From positions 270,592 to 334,591 of the forward strand of contig AP026064.1 in NCBI GenBank assembly GCA_024349725.1: DNA of 64,000 nucleotides, in the 5' to 3' direction. The notes below the pieces were generated by a model, which searched no databases, was not told where the DNA came from, and saw only the letters and a program-made list of their open reading frames with translations. The position numbers were made by a program, and so were the translations under genes. How positions within the stretch are numbered: position 1 is the first letter of the stretch; every line of letters starts with the position of its first letter. Source of the DNA: Arsenophonus endosymbiont of Ceratovacuna japonica (GTDB lineage: Bacteria > Pseudomonadota > Gammaproteobacteria > Enterobacterales > Enterobacteriaceae). Positions 10,813-19,336 of this stretch are shown piece after piece.

Positions 10813-11876
10813 TTATTTATTTTTATTAAAATAAATAAATATATATAATAATAATTAATAAATTAAATAGTAAATTGTATTATATTATTTTAATAAAATT
10901 ATATTAGTAATTGATATTAATATTAATTATTAGTAATTATTTAATTAAATCTTAATAAGATTTAATTATTTTTATATTAAAATTTAATAATATATATTTA
11001 TAATTAGTAAAATAAATATTTATTTTTTAGATATTATTTTTATAATAAAATTTATTTATTAAATTATATATTATCAATAATTTATTAAATATTATTAACA
11101 ATATATTTATAGTATATAAATAAAATATATTTAAATTTAAAAGCAATAAAATATATATTATATAATTATTAATTAATTTTTTTACAATATAATAATAATA
11201 TGATATTTAAGAGTAATTAATAATCATAATAAATAATATTTATAATAATAAAAATTAACTAATATTATTAAAAGTATATTAAATAATAATTATACTAAAA
11301 TTTTTATAATAATATTATAATTATTAGAATATATTTTTTAAATTAATTGAATATATTGATTAATCAATAATAATTTAATTTATATTAAATTATAATTTAT
11401 TTATAATTTAATATTATTAATAATATTTATAATATTAACAATAGTATAGTTAATTATTAAATATAATTTAAAATTATATTTATTTTTATTTAAATATAGT
11501 ATATCATATTTTATATTTATAATAATATATTTATAATTATTATAATAGATTAATAATAATTTATTTATTGTATTCATTAATATGATAATTGTTTGTATAT
11601 TGTAATTAGTAGATTATTTTCTTATAAATATTATTAATTATAAATATTAATTATATAAAATTATATGATAACAACATTAATTCTTATATTATTTAAAATA
11701 AATGAAAATTATATAAATATAATAAATTATAATTAATTAATATAATTAATAGTTATTTTAATATTATAATTATAGCATATTATAATATTTATAATATATT
11801 AATATTATTTATTAAATAAATTAAATTATTATAGCTTTCTATTTTATAGTAAATTCTTTAAAGAGAAAATAAAATA
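10813..11876. other. Gene-free stretch before the YabI-like gene
   Basis: About 1.06 kb, nearly pure A/T. It starts with a 13-bp inverted repeat (10811-10823 with 10828-10840, 4-base loop) at the former 5' edge of pgm. No coding potential seen. Confidence 0.5.
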
Positions 11877-12419
11877 ATGATAATAACAGAATTTATAACG
11901 TACATAAATGAATTTTGGTTAAATATTAATTTGCATCCAATTTGGTTATTTATATTATTATTCACTATTTCTATGAGCAAATCTACTGTTATTTTATCTT
12001 CATTTTTGCCTCCAGCATCAGTTATATTATTAACTGGTATTACTGTTAGTTTACAAAAATTAAATGTTGGTTTGATTAGTTTAGCTATTATGTTAGGTGC
12101 AACTACAGGTTCAATAATTTCTTATTTTTTAGGTAATCAAATAACTAAAAAAAAATTATTTAGTCGATTTTTAAATCGTTATGAAAATATTATTAATAGT
12201 GCATATTATAAATTACAAAATCAAGGAATAACAGTGTTATTTACTTCTCGTTTTATTGCTGTATTAAGATATATGATTCCATTAGTAGCTGGTATGTTAT
12301 TGATGAATAAAAATAAAGTATATAGTATTTTTTTATTATCTTCATTTGTTTGGTCTGGAATATTTATTTTAATTGTTAAATGTATGTCAATTATTATTAC
12401 ATCAAAAACATTTATATAA
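11877..12419 (+). CDS. yabI: DedA-family membrane protein, YabI-like, shortened
   Basis: Inner-membrane protein of the DedA/SNARE-associated family, whose members are linked to lipid carrier recycling and membrane homeostasis. It has 180 residues against 254 in E. coli YabI; the C-terminal third is absent. Hydrophobic segments fall at about residues 22-60, 63-90 and 115-175. The best match to YabI is LFTSRFIAVLRYMIPLVAGML (ILVGRFVGPTRPLVPMVAGML). In the first conserved motif the acidic residue of the family (LES...LPG in YabI) reads SKS...LPP, so the charged residue considered essential in studied members is lost. Ribosome binding site AAAGAG precedes the ATG. Its composition is still codon-structured and unbroken, so it may be expressed, but function may be altered. 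Another DedA member without an assigned symbol is the alternative. Confidence 0.7.
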   Translation: MIITEFITYINEFWLNINLHPIWLFILLFTISMSKSTVILSSFLPPASVILLTGITVSLQKLNVGLISLAIMLGATTGSIISYFLGNQITKKKLFSRFLNRYENIINSAYYKLQNQGITVLFTSRFIAVLRYMIPLVAGMLLMNKNKVYSIFLLSSFVWSGIFILIVKCMSIIITSKTFI

Positions 12420-13144
12420 AATATTTTATATAAATTTGTAAAATAAAAAGTTAATAATTATAAATAATTTTATTTTATATTTAAAATAATTATTTTATAT
12501 TTATTATTTTAATTATTTAAATATTTTTTAATTTATTATATACTTATATTAATTATTATAAATATATTTAGTTATTATTAAATTTGATAATTTTTAAAAT
12601 TAAATCTTTTATTTTTATAAAATAATATAGATATATTATATTTTATATTATTTTATTTATATATATATTATATATAAATAAAATATATTAGCTATTATAA
12701 TTATAATAACTAATATATATATTAATAATTTTATTATATAAATATATTATATCAGTATAAAAATTTTATTTATATTATGTTATTATTTTTTAAATAAATA
12801 CATAAAATATAAATAATATTATAAATTAATGATTATATATATTTATATTACATCATAGAAATTTAACTATTTAAATTTCTATGATATTTTAAATATAAAA
12901 GTAAAAATAAAATATAAAAAATATTTTTAAAAATTGCTCAAAAAATTAATATTATAATAAATAAAATAATAATTATATCTAATATAAAATAACAATATAT
13001 ATTAATAATTTTAATTTATTAATATTAAAATTATTTATTATATATATGATAAATTTATATTTGATTAAGATATATTTAAATTTATATTTTTTTTAATTAA
13101 TTAAATTAAAATTTTAATAATATAAAATTATATGTTATTTTTTT
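12420..13144. other. Gene-free stretch between converging yabI and ssb
   Basis: About 720 bp without coding potential. It contains a strong hairpin at 12852-12885, listed separately. Confidence 0.55.
12852..12885. terminator. 15-bp perfect hairpin between yabI and ssb
   Basis: Arms 12852-12866 and 12871-12885 are exact reverse complements around a 4-base loop (ctat), each arm carrying two G/C positions. It is followed on the plus strand by attttaaat and on the minus strand by an AT run. Lying between two converging genes it could end transcription in either direction. Confidence 0.5.
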
Positions 13145-13675
13145 TTAAAATGGAATTTCATCATCTAAATCTATTAATGATTTATCTGTTATAGTATCAA
13201 TCTTTTTACTTAAATTAGAAGAAGATAAGGAAGTTGAAAGATTTTGATTAAATTGTTTGTTTTGTTGAAGTTTTACTAAGTTATCTTCTGAATTATTTTG
13301 TGATGTACTAACTTCTTTTAAAGTATTACGAGTGCCTAACATTTGCATAGTGCCACCAATATTAACTATTATTTCAGTAGAGTAACGATCTTGATTATTT
13401 TGATCTTGCCATTTACGAGTTTGTAAAAATCCTTCTATATAAACTTGTGAACCTTTACGTAAATATTCTCCTGCTATTTCTGCTAATTTACCAAAAATTA
13501 CAACTCGATGCCATTCTGTTTTTTCCCGCATTTCTCCAGTTTGTTTATCACGCCAGTTTTCAGAAGTTGCTAAAGTAAGATTTGCAACTGCACTACCATT
13601 TGGTATATAACGAATTTCAGGATCTTGTCCTAAGTTCCCAATAAGTATAACTTTATTAATTCCTCTATTACCCAT
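13145..13675 (-). CDS. ssb: Single-stranded DNA-binding protein
   Basis: Homotetrameric OB-fold protein that coats single-stranded DNA and recruits replication and repair partners. It has 176 residues (E. coli 178). The OB fold spans about residues 1-110 ([51 protein letters not shown]). A Ser/Gln/Asn-rich linker follows. The C-terminal tip is DLDDEIPF, the partner-binding peptide that in E. coli docks the chi subunit, among others. Because psi (holD) is also present here, the SSB-chi-psi link may still exist. The ATG at 13675 is preceded by GGAG. Stands alone; E. coli's divergent uvrA is absent. Confidence 0.97.
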   Translation of the reverse strand: MGNRGINKVILIGNLGQDPEIRYIPNGSAVANLTLATSENWRDKQTGEMREKTEWHRVVIFGKLAEIAGEYLRKGSQVYIEGFLQTRKWQDQNNQDRYSTEIIVNIGGTMQMLGTRNTLKEVSTSQNNSEDNLVKLQQNKQFNQNLSTSLSSSNLSKKIDTITDKSLIDLDDEIPF

Positions 13676-14158
13676 TAAATACTCCTAATAAATTATTTAT
13701 TATAAATATAAATGTTATTTTAACATATAAATATACTATTAAATATTAAAACTAAATAATTATATTATAATCTTATTAAATTTTTGTAAACTTTAATTAT
13801 TAAAAAGTTAATATGTACTGAAAATATTTTATTAGTATAATAAGTTTATGATTATTAGAATAATAATTAAATATAATATATTATTAAGATATAGTAGATT
13901 ATATATTCATATAATTGTATTAAATTATAATATAAAATTATTTAATTAAATTAAATAATATTTATTATTAATTGATTTATTAAATAATATTAATTTATAT
14001 TATTATATTTAATAATATAAATTATATATTTTAATAAATTTAACTATAGAATTATATTTTAATATTATAAAATTTTTTAACTATAATATATATATTTTAT
14101 AGATATTATTTTATTTAAACATTATATTTTTAGTAAATTATTAATAAATAATCTTATA
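13676..14158. other. Gene-free stretch between ssb and rnb
   Basis: About 480 bp, nearly pure A/T, no coding sequence or strong hairpin seen. It must carry the ssb promoter, which I could not pick out from background. Confidence 0.5.
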
Positions 14159-16102
14159 TTATATAATTTTAGCAATAATATTACGAGTTTCCATTATAAT
14201 TTCTTCAATTTGTATATTAATTATATCATTCAGTTTATAAATCGCAATTCCTTTAATGATTATTGTTCCTGATTCTTGATTACACTGTATTTCTTTACGC
14301 ACTGAATGAATAAAAGTGATTGGAATAAATGCACTAGCACCATTATCTCTTAATTTAACACGAATTCCACTTTTAGTAATATTTGTTATTTCTGCAGAAA
14401 AAATATTATTAGTTTTAATTAAAAATCTTAAAAATTTCACATATAACCAATTATTAATATCACGCTTAGCTAAACGATTATAGCGTTTACGTTCAGTTAT
14501 TTTCGCTATTAATGTTTTTGATGGTTTTATAATTTTATGTTGTTCATTATTTATAATAGCTTTTAAAAAACGATGGTTAATTATATCTGTATATTTACGG
14601 ATTGGAGATGTCCACGTTGCATAAGCATCAAATCCTAAACCATAATGAGCAGTTGGTGTAGTTTTAATTTCAGTAAAGGTTTGGAAACGTCGTAATCTAC
14701 TATCTAAAAATTTAGTAGGTTGATCATCCAATAAACGTTTTAAATTACGAAATCCTTCAATAGTTAATAATGTTTCTGCATTTTGTTTAATATTGTTTTC
14801 TTGTAAAATAGTTATAACTTTATTAATTTGAGTAGGTTCAAATCCAATATGAGTATTAAAAATACCTATTTTTAATTTATTTTTTAATATTTTTGTAGCA
14901 CAAAGATTAGCAGCAATCATAGCTTCTTCGACAATACGATGAGCAATACGTTTTTTATTTATTAATATATTAATAATATTACCATTTGTATCAAATATAA
15001 AATTATAATCAGGACGTTCTTTAAATATTAAAGCATTTATCTTTCTCCAAGAAAAACGTTTTTTGCACATTTCATTAAGCAATGATATTTGTTGTTTAAT
15101 TATTTTATTATTATTTGGTATTTTTTTTTCTTGCTCTAACCAATCAGAAACATCATCATAATTTAATTTATTTTTTGATTCAATCCAAGCTAGGTAAAAT
15201 TTAATATTTTCATTTAATTGACCATCTTTTTTAATATTAAATTGACAAACTAATGCAGGACGTCGTTCATTTGGACGAAGAGAACATAAATCATCTGATA
15301 ATTCACGTGGTAACATTGGTATATTAAAACCAGGTAAATAATTAGTATAACCTCGTTGTTTAGCAATATTATCTAATTTACTATTTTCTGTAATATAACT
15401 TGTTGGATCAGCAATAGCCACAAAAAGACGCAATTCATTATTATCGATTTTCTCAATATAAAGAGCGTCATCCATATCTTCAGTATTTAAACTATCTATA
15501 GTAATAAAATTAAGATGAGTAAGATCCAGTCTCTTTGTCACAGTTTCTTCAATAATGCAATCTTGCATTTTAGGAGCTTCACGTTCTAATTTATACCGAT
15601 TTAATGTTACCAACCAAGGAGCATAATAATCATTATCATTAGTAATATATTTAATTATTTCTGCTTTAAATGTACCTTGATTTTTTAATGGATGATTATG
15701 TATTTTTGCTATAACCCAATCATTTTGTATTAAATTATGAGTAAAAGATTTCGCTGGTTGACAAAAAATATTTTCTTTTAAAATATAATTATCGACTTTA
15801 ATATAAAGTCTGTGATCATTATCTTTTTTTTGAATACGACCAATAAATTTAGTAATAAATGGCTTAATTAATATCTCTGGTTCAACAATTTCACGATTTT
15901 TATATGTATGAATAATTGCTATTATTTTATCACCATGCATTACTTTTTTCATTTGTGATGATGGAATGAAATAAGTTTTAATTTTATTAACTTCAAGAAA
16001 ACCAAAACTTTTTTCTGTACTTTTAACTATTCCTTCAACACGAATAGTTTGTGTGTGTAATTTCTTTTTAAGCTGAGCTAACAGTTGATTATCTTGAAGC
16101 AT
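14159..16102 (-). CDS. rnb: Exoribonuclease II (RNase II)
   Basis: Processive 3'-5' exoribonuclease that degrades unstructured RNA. It has 647 residues (E. coli 644). The N-terminal cold-shock domains start with VEGIVKSTEKSFGFLEVNK and FIPSSQMKKVMHGDKIIAII. The catalytic RNB domain has the metal-binding aspartates in IDSLNTEDMDDALYIEK and the arginine-rich LRPNERRPALVCQF. The C-terminal S1 domain runs from about residue 555 (FSAEITNITKSGIRVKLRDNG). Start ATG at 16102 gives the same N-terminus as E. coli (MLQDNQLLAQLKKKLH). It is intact despite its length. It lies 127 bp from nth on the same strand, upstream of nothing else. Confidence 0.97.
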   Translation of the reverse strand: MLQDNQLLAQLKKKLHTQTIRVEGIVKSTEKSFGFLEVNKIKTYFIPSSQMKKVMHGDKIIAIIHTYKNREIVEPEILIKPFITKFIGRIQKKDNDHRLYIKVDNYILKENIFCQPAKSFTHNLIQNDWVIAKIHNHPLKNQGTFKAEIIKYITNDNDYYAPWLVTLNRYKLEREAPKMQDCIIEETVTKRLDLTHLNFITIDSLNTEDMDDALYIEKIDNNELRLFVAIADPTSYITENSKLDNIAKQRGYTNYLPGFNIPMLPRELSDDLCSLRPNERRPALVCQFNIKKDGQLNENIKFYLAWIESKNKLNYDDVSDWLEQEKKIPNNNKIIKQQISLLNEMCKKRFSWRKINALIFKERPDYNFIFDTNGNIINILINKKRIAHRIVEEAMIAANLCATKILKNKLKIGIFNTHIGFEPTQINKVITILQENNIKQNAETLLTIEGFRNLKRLLDDQPTKFLDSRLRRFQTFTEIKTTPTAHYGLGFDAYATWTSPIRKYTDIINHRFLKAIINNEQHKIIKPSKTLIAKITERKRYNRLAKRDINNWLYVKFLRFLIKTNNIFSAEITNITKSGIRVKLRDNGASAFIPITFIHSVRKEIQCNQESGTIIIKGIAIYKLNDIINIQIEEIIMETRNIIAKII

Positions 16103-16229
16103 ACTATTATATATTTACATAATTAAATTAAAATTTACTTATATTTTGCTAAAATTAAAAATTATTAGCAAGTATAAATAAAATATTTATTACTTTAATA
16201 AAATATATATATATTAATTTTTGCATAAT

Positions 16230-16880
16230 TTATATATTGTTAATTTTTATATATTGTTTATTATTAAATTCACATAAATCTTCAATAATGCAAGAATTAC
16301 AACGTGGTTTTCTAGAAACACATGTATAACGACTATGTAGTATAAACCAATTATGACAGTGTAGTTTAAATTCAATTGGTACTACTTTAATTAATTTTTG
16401 TTCAACTTCAAAAACATTTTTACCTTTAGCAAAATTTGTACGATTACAAAATCGAAAGATATGTGTATCAACAGCAATTGTTGGTAAATTAAAAATGGTA
16501 TTTAATATCACATTTGCAGTTTTACGACCAACTCCTGGCAAAGATTCTAAGTCTTGTCGATTTTGAGGTACTTTACCATTATATTTATCAATTAATATTT
16601 TACTAGTTTTAATGATATTATTAGCTTTAATATTAAATAAACCAATTGTTTTAATATAAAATTTTATTTTATCACTACCAAGATTGAGCATTTTTTGTGC
16701 ATTATTGGCTACAGAATACAATTTTATAGTTGCTTTATTAACGCTAATATCAGTAGCTTTAGCAGAAAGCAATACAGAAATAAGTAATTCAAAAGGTGAA
16801 TTAAAGATAAGTTCAGTAATTGGTAATGGATTATTATTACGTAAGCGAGTCATAATAGATATACGCTTTTGTTTATTCAT
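16230..16880 (-). CDS. nth: Endonuclease III (DNA glycosylase/AP lyase)
   Basis: Base-excision repair enzyme removing oxidised pyrimidines. It has 216 residues (E. coli 211). The helix-hairpin-helix PGVGRKTANVILN carries the catalytic K120, and D138 lies in IAVDTHIFR, both at E. coli positions. The [4Fe-4S] cluster cysteines are spaced C-X6-C-X2-C-X5-C (CVSRKPRC, CIIEDLC). One oddity: E. coli SAQATD reads SAKATD, so Gln41, the residue that fills the gap left by the flipped base, is Lys (codon 16758-16760). It is the last gene of the rsxABCDGE-nth cluster, 68 bp after rsxE, as in E. coli. It is the only base-excision glycosylase in this window. Confidence 0.96.
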   Translation of the reverse strand: MNKQKRISIMTRLRNNNPLPITELIFNSPFELLISVLLSAKATDISVNKATIKLYSVANNAQKMLNLGSDKIKFYIKTIGLFNIKANNIIKTSKILIDKYNGKVPQNRQDLESLPGVGRKTANVILNTIFNLPTIAVDTHIFRFCNRTNFAKGKNVFEVEQKLIKVVPIEFKLHCHNWFILHSRYTCVSRKPRCNSCIIEDLCEFNNKQYIKINNI

Positions 16881-16948
16881 ATCTCGTTTCTACTATCTTT
16901 AGTTAAATAAATTGTTAGATAAAAATATTATTTTATAATAGTTAATTA

Positions 16949-17617
16949 TTATTTTTTATTAATATGTTTAATATTCTTATTAATTAAATATTTTATTGCT
17001 AATATTAAACCCAATCCAATAAAAGCCCCTGGAGGCAATATAGCTAATAAAAAAGGATAATTAAAATGAATAATTTCAATACGTAATATTTTAGAATATT
17101 TACCTAAAAGTAAATTTGTATCATTAAATAACGTTCCATTTCCTATAATTTCCCTTATTGCACCTAAAAAAAATAGAGTTATTGTAGTATTCATTCCAAT
17201 TAATAAACCATCTATTCCTGAATGATAAATATTATTTTTACTAGCATAAGTTTCAACTCTATCAATAATTATACAATTAGTAACAATAAGTGGAATAAAA
17301 GTATCTAAAGATTTGTATAAATTAAAAGCATAAGCATTAATTAACATTTGAATAATAGAAACAATAGATGCAATAATTATAATATAAATCAGAGTACGTA
17401 TTTCCTTTGGGATCCAATATTTAAACATTGATACTATAATATTAGTAAAAAAAATTACTAATGTTATTATTATCCCTAATCCTATAGAATTTAAGGTACT
17501 TGAAGAAACTGATAATAATGGACATAAACCTAGTATTTGAACTATAGTTAAATCATTATTACATGTTTTTTTGTAAAAATATTTTTTAATTTTATTTATA
17601 TTAATTAATTTGAACAT
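16949..17617 (-). CDS. rsxE: Rsx electron transport complex subunit E
   Basis: Integral membrane subunit of the Rsx (Rnf-type) complex, which moves electrons between NADH and low-potential Fe-S carriers coupled to ion movement; in E. coli it keeps SoxR reduced. It has 222 residues (E. coli 231). Predicted membrane helices occur through most of its length; conserved stretches are LGLCPLLSVSSS near the start and PPGAFIGLGLILA near the end. Its ATG overlaps the end of rsxG by 13 bases, implying translational coupling. The C-terminus is lysine-rich. Confidence 0.94.
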   Translation of the reverse strand: MFKLININKIKKYFYKKTCNNDLTIVQILGLCPLLSVSSSTLNSIGLGIIITLVIFFTNIIVSMFKYWIPKEIRTLIYIIIIASIVSIIQMLINAYAFNLYKSLDTFIPLIVTNCIIIDRVETYASKNNIYHSGIDGLLIGMNTTITLFFLGAIREIIGNGTLFNDTNLLLGKYSKILRIEIIHFNYPFLLAILPPGAFIGLGLILAIKYLINKNIKHINKK

Positions 17618-18231
17618 GTTTGATAATTTGATAATTTTTGTGGTATAGTTTGTATAAATAAAGTAATATTTTTAGTGGCATTAATAATTGCTTTTGTCGT
17701 AATTGTAGCACCTGTAAATTGATCAAAATCACCTCCATCTTTTTTTAAAGACCAATTTTGTTTATGTTTTAAATCAATTTTTTTACCAGAAAAAATATTA
17801 ATCCAATTTGAAATTCGAATATCAATTTTATCACCTAAACCTGGAGTTTCATGATGTTCAATTATACGAACACCAAGTACTTTTCCATGAAAATCAGCTG
17901 CAACTAGTAATTTTATTGTACCTGAATAACCATTAGGTGTAGAACTTTCTATAATAGCAGCGATAGGTTTTCCTAATTTTTTAGCAATATATAGAAAATA
18001 TGGTTTTAAATTTCCTAATATTTTATTTTTATTAATTAAATAACACTCTTTAAATAAATTATTGTCATATAAACTGTGAGTAATAATTTGATCAAAAAGT
18101 TTTTGTTTTTGGTTAATCATTTGATTATTTATATCATTTTTAGTGATATTATAAACTATAGCTGTTAGTCCAGTAAAAACTGAAGCAAAAATAGTTAAAA
18201 TTAAACTATGATATTTAATAAATTTTAACAT
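17605..18231 (-). CDS. rsxG: Rsx electron transport complex subunit G
   Basis: FMN-carrying subunit of the Rsx complex, anchored by one N-terminal membrane helix (about residues 10-28, ILTIFASVFTGLTAIVY) with the rest in the periplasm. It has 208 residues (E. coli 206). The flavin attachment motif FTGATITTKAI keeps the threonine to which FMN is covalently bound in this family. HHETPGLGDKID and DGGDFDQFTG are conserved. It starts 5 bases after rsxD and overlaps rsxE. Confidence 0.95.
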   Translation of the reverse strand: MLKFIKYHSLILTIFASVFTGLTAIVYNITKNDINNQMINQKQKLFDQIITHSLYDNNLFKECYLINKNKILGNLKPYFLYIAKKLGKPIAAIIESSTPNGYSGTIKLLVAADFHGKVLGVRIIEHHETPGLGDKIDIRISNWINIFSGKKIDLKHKQNWSLKKDGGDFDQFTGATITTKAIINATKNITLFIQTIPQKLSNYQTCSN

Positions 18232-18236
18232 ATTTT

Positions 18237-19322
18237 TTATTTATAACCATAAATGCGAGGTTTATTATAGTAATCAATAATTGGTACTGTAATATTACCA
18301 AGTAATACTGCAAAAGCAACTGCATCAGGATAACTACCATAAGTTCTAATAATCCAAATTAATGATCCAACTATTGCACCATAAATTAGTTGACCACGTG
18401 GTGTAGTTGCAGAAGTAACTGGATCTGTAGAAATAAAAAATGCACCAATCATAGTTGCTCCAGAAAATAGATGTATTATTGGAGAAGCATATTTTAATGG
18501 CATTATTAACCAACTTATTAATGAAAAAGAAAATAACGTAGTTAAAAATGCTATAGGAATTTGCCAACTTATTATTTTACGATTAAGCATAATAATACCA
18601 CCAAATAAATAAGCAATATTAACTAATTTCCAATTAATATTATTTATTAAATCTTTTTTAATAGATATTTTTAATATTTTATTAATTGAATTTGTTAGTA
18701 AATCATCTTTAAATTCACAAAGTGGTGTAGGTTGAGTTACACTGTCAAAATTTGATGTTAATTTATCTAAAATAATATCGGAAATTGTATTATTATTAAA
18801 TATAATATGTATATCAGTTAAAGCATTGGTACTAATAGATTTAAGTTTTATCTGTGGTAACCAATTAGTCATTTGAATAGGAAATGATATTAATATTGCC
18901 ACATAACCTATCATAGCTGGATTAAATGGATTTTGACCTAATCCACCATAAATATGTTTAGCGATTAATATAGCAAAGATAGTACCTAAAGTTACTAGCC
19001 ACCATGGTGATAAAGGTGGAATACTAATAGCTAATAATAAAGCTGTTACTAATGCAGAATTATCTTTTAAATGGTTAATAATTGATAATTTTCTCAATGC
19101 TAAAGCAATAGATTCACATATAAAAGCTGTTATTATAGAAAGTAAAATTTGGTAAATAATTCCATTACCAAAAAAATAAATTTGACAAACTATACCTGGA
19201 ATAATAGCAATAATTACCCATAACATTAATTTACTAATATTTTGTTTCTTATGAATTGAGATAAAATTAATTATTTTAAAATCATTTACTATATTATTAG
19301 TATATATTTGTTTGTATTTCAT
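18237..19322 (-). CDS. rsxD: Rsx electron transport complex subunit D
   Basis: Multi-spanning inner-membrane subunit with covalent FMN; the central membrane channel of the Rnf-type pump. It has 361 residues (E. coli 352). Recognised by AKHIYGGLGQNPFNPAMIGY, LKDNSALVTALLLAISIPPL, LFSGATMIGAFFISTDPVT and YPDAVAFAVLLGNITVPIID. The likely flavin-bearing threonine is in VTQPTPL (ISQATPL in E. coli). The extra length comes from a Lys/Asn/Ile-rich loop at about residues 210-230 and from a longer N-terminus; starting at the ATG at 19322 places it 14 bases after rsxC. Confidence 0.94.
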   Translation of the reverse strand: MKYKQIYTNNIVNDFKIINFISIHKKQNISKLMLWVIIAIIPGIVCQIYFFGNGIIYQILLSIITAFICESIALALRKLSIINHLKDNSALVTALLLAISIPPLSPWWLVTLGTIFAILIAKHIYGGLGQNPFNPAMIGYVAILISFPIQMTNWLPQIKLKSISTNALTDIHIIFNNNTISDIILDKLTSNFDSVTQPTPLCEFKDDLLTNSINKILKISIKKDLINNINWKLVNIAYLFGGIIMLNRKIISWQIPIAFLTTLFSFSLISWLIMPLKYASPIIHLFSGATMIGAFFISTDPVTSATTPRGQLIYGAIVGSLIWIIRTYGSYPDAVAFAVLLGNITVPIIDYYNKPRIYGYK

Positions 19323-19336
19323 TTTTAACCCATATA

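Noticed and set aside
10811..10840. 13-bp inverted repeat as an insertion-sequence end
   Set aside because: A/T only, no partner copy at the other side and no transposase; best explained as AT background or an old gene-end hairpin.
16684..16902. Plus-strand open frame over nth
   Set aside because: Antisense shadow of a conserved gene with no ribosome binding site or family match.
18346..18567. Open frame overlapping rsxD in another frame
   Set aside because: Shadow of rsxD; its residues are a frameshifted reading of conserved membrane helices and match no family.
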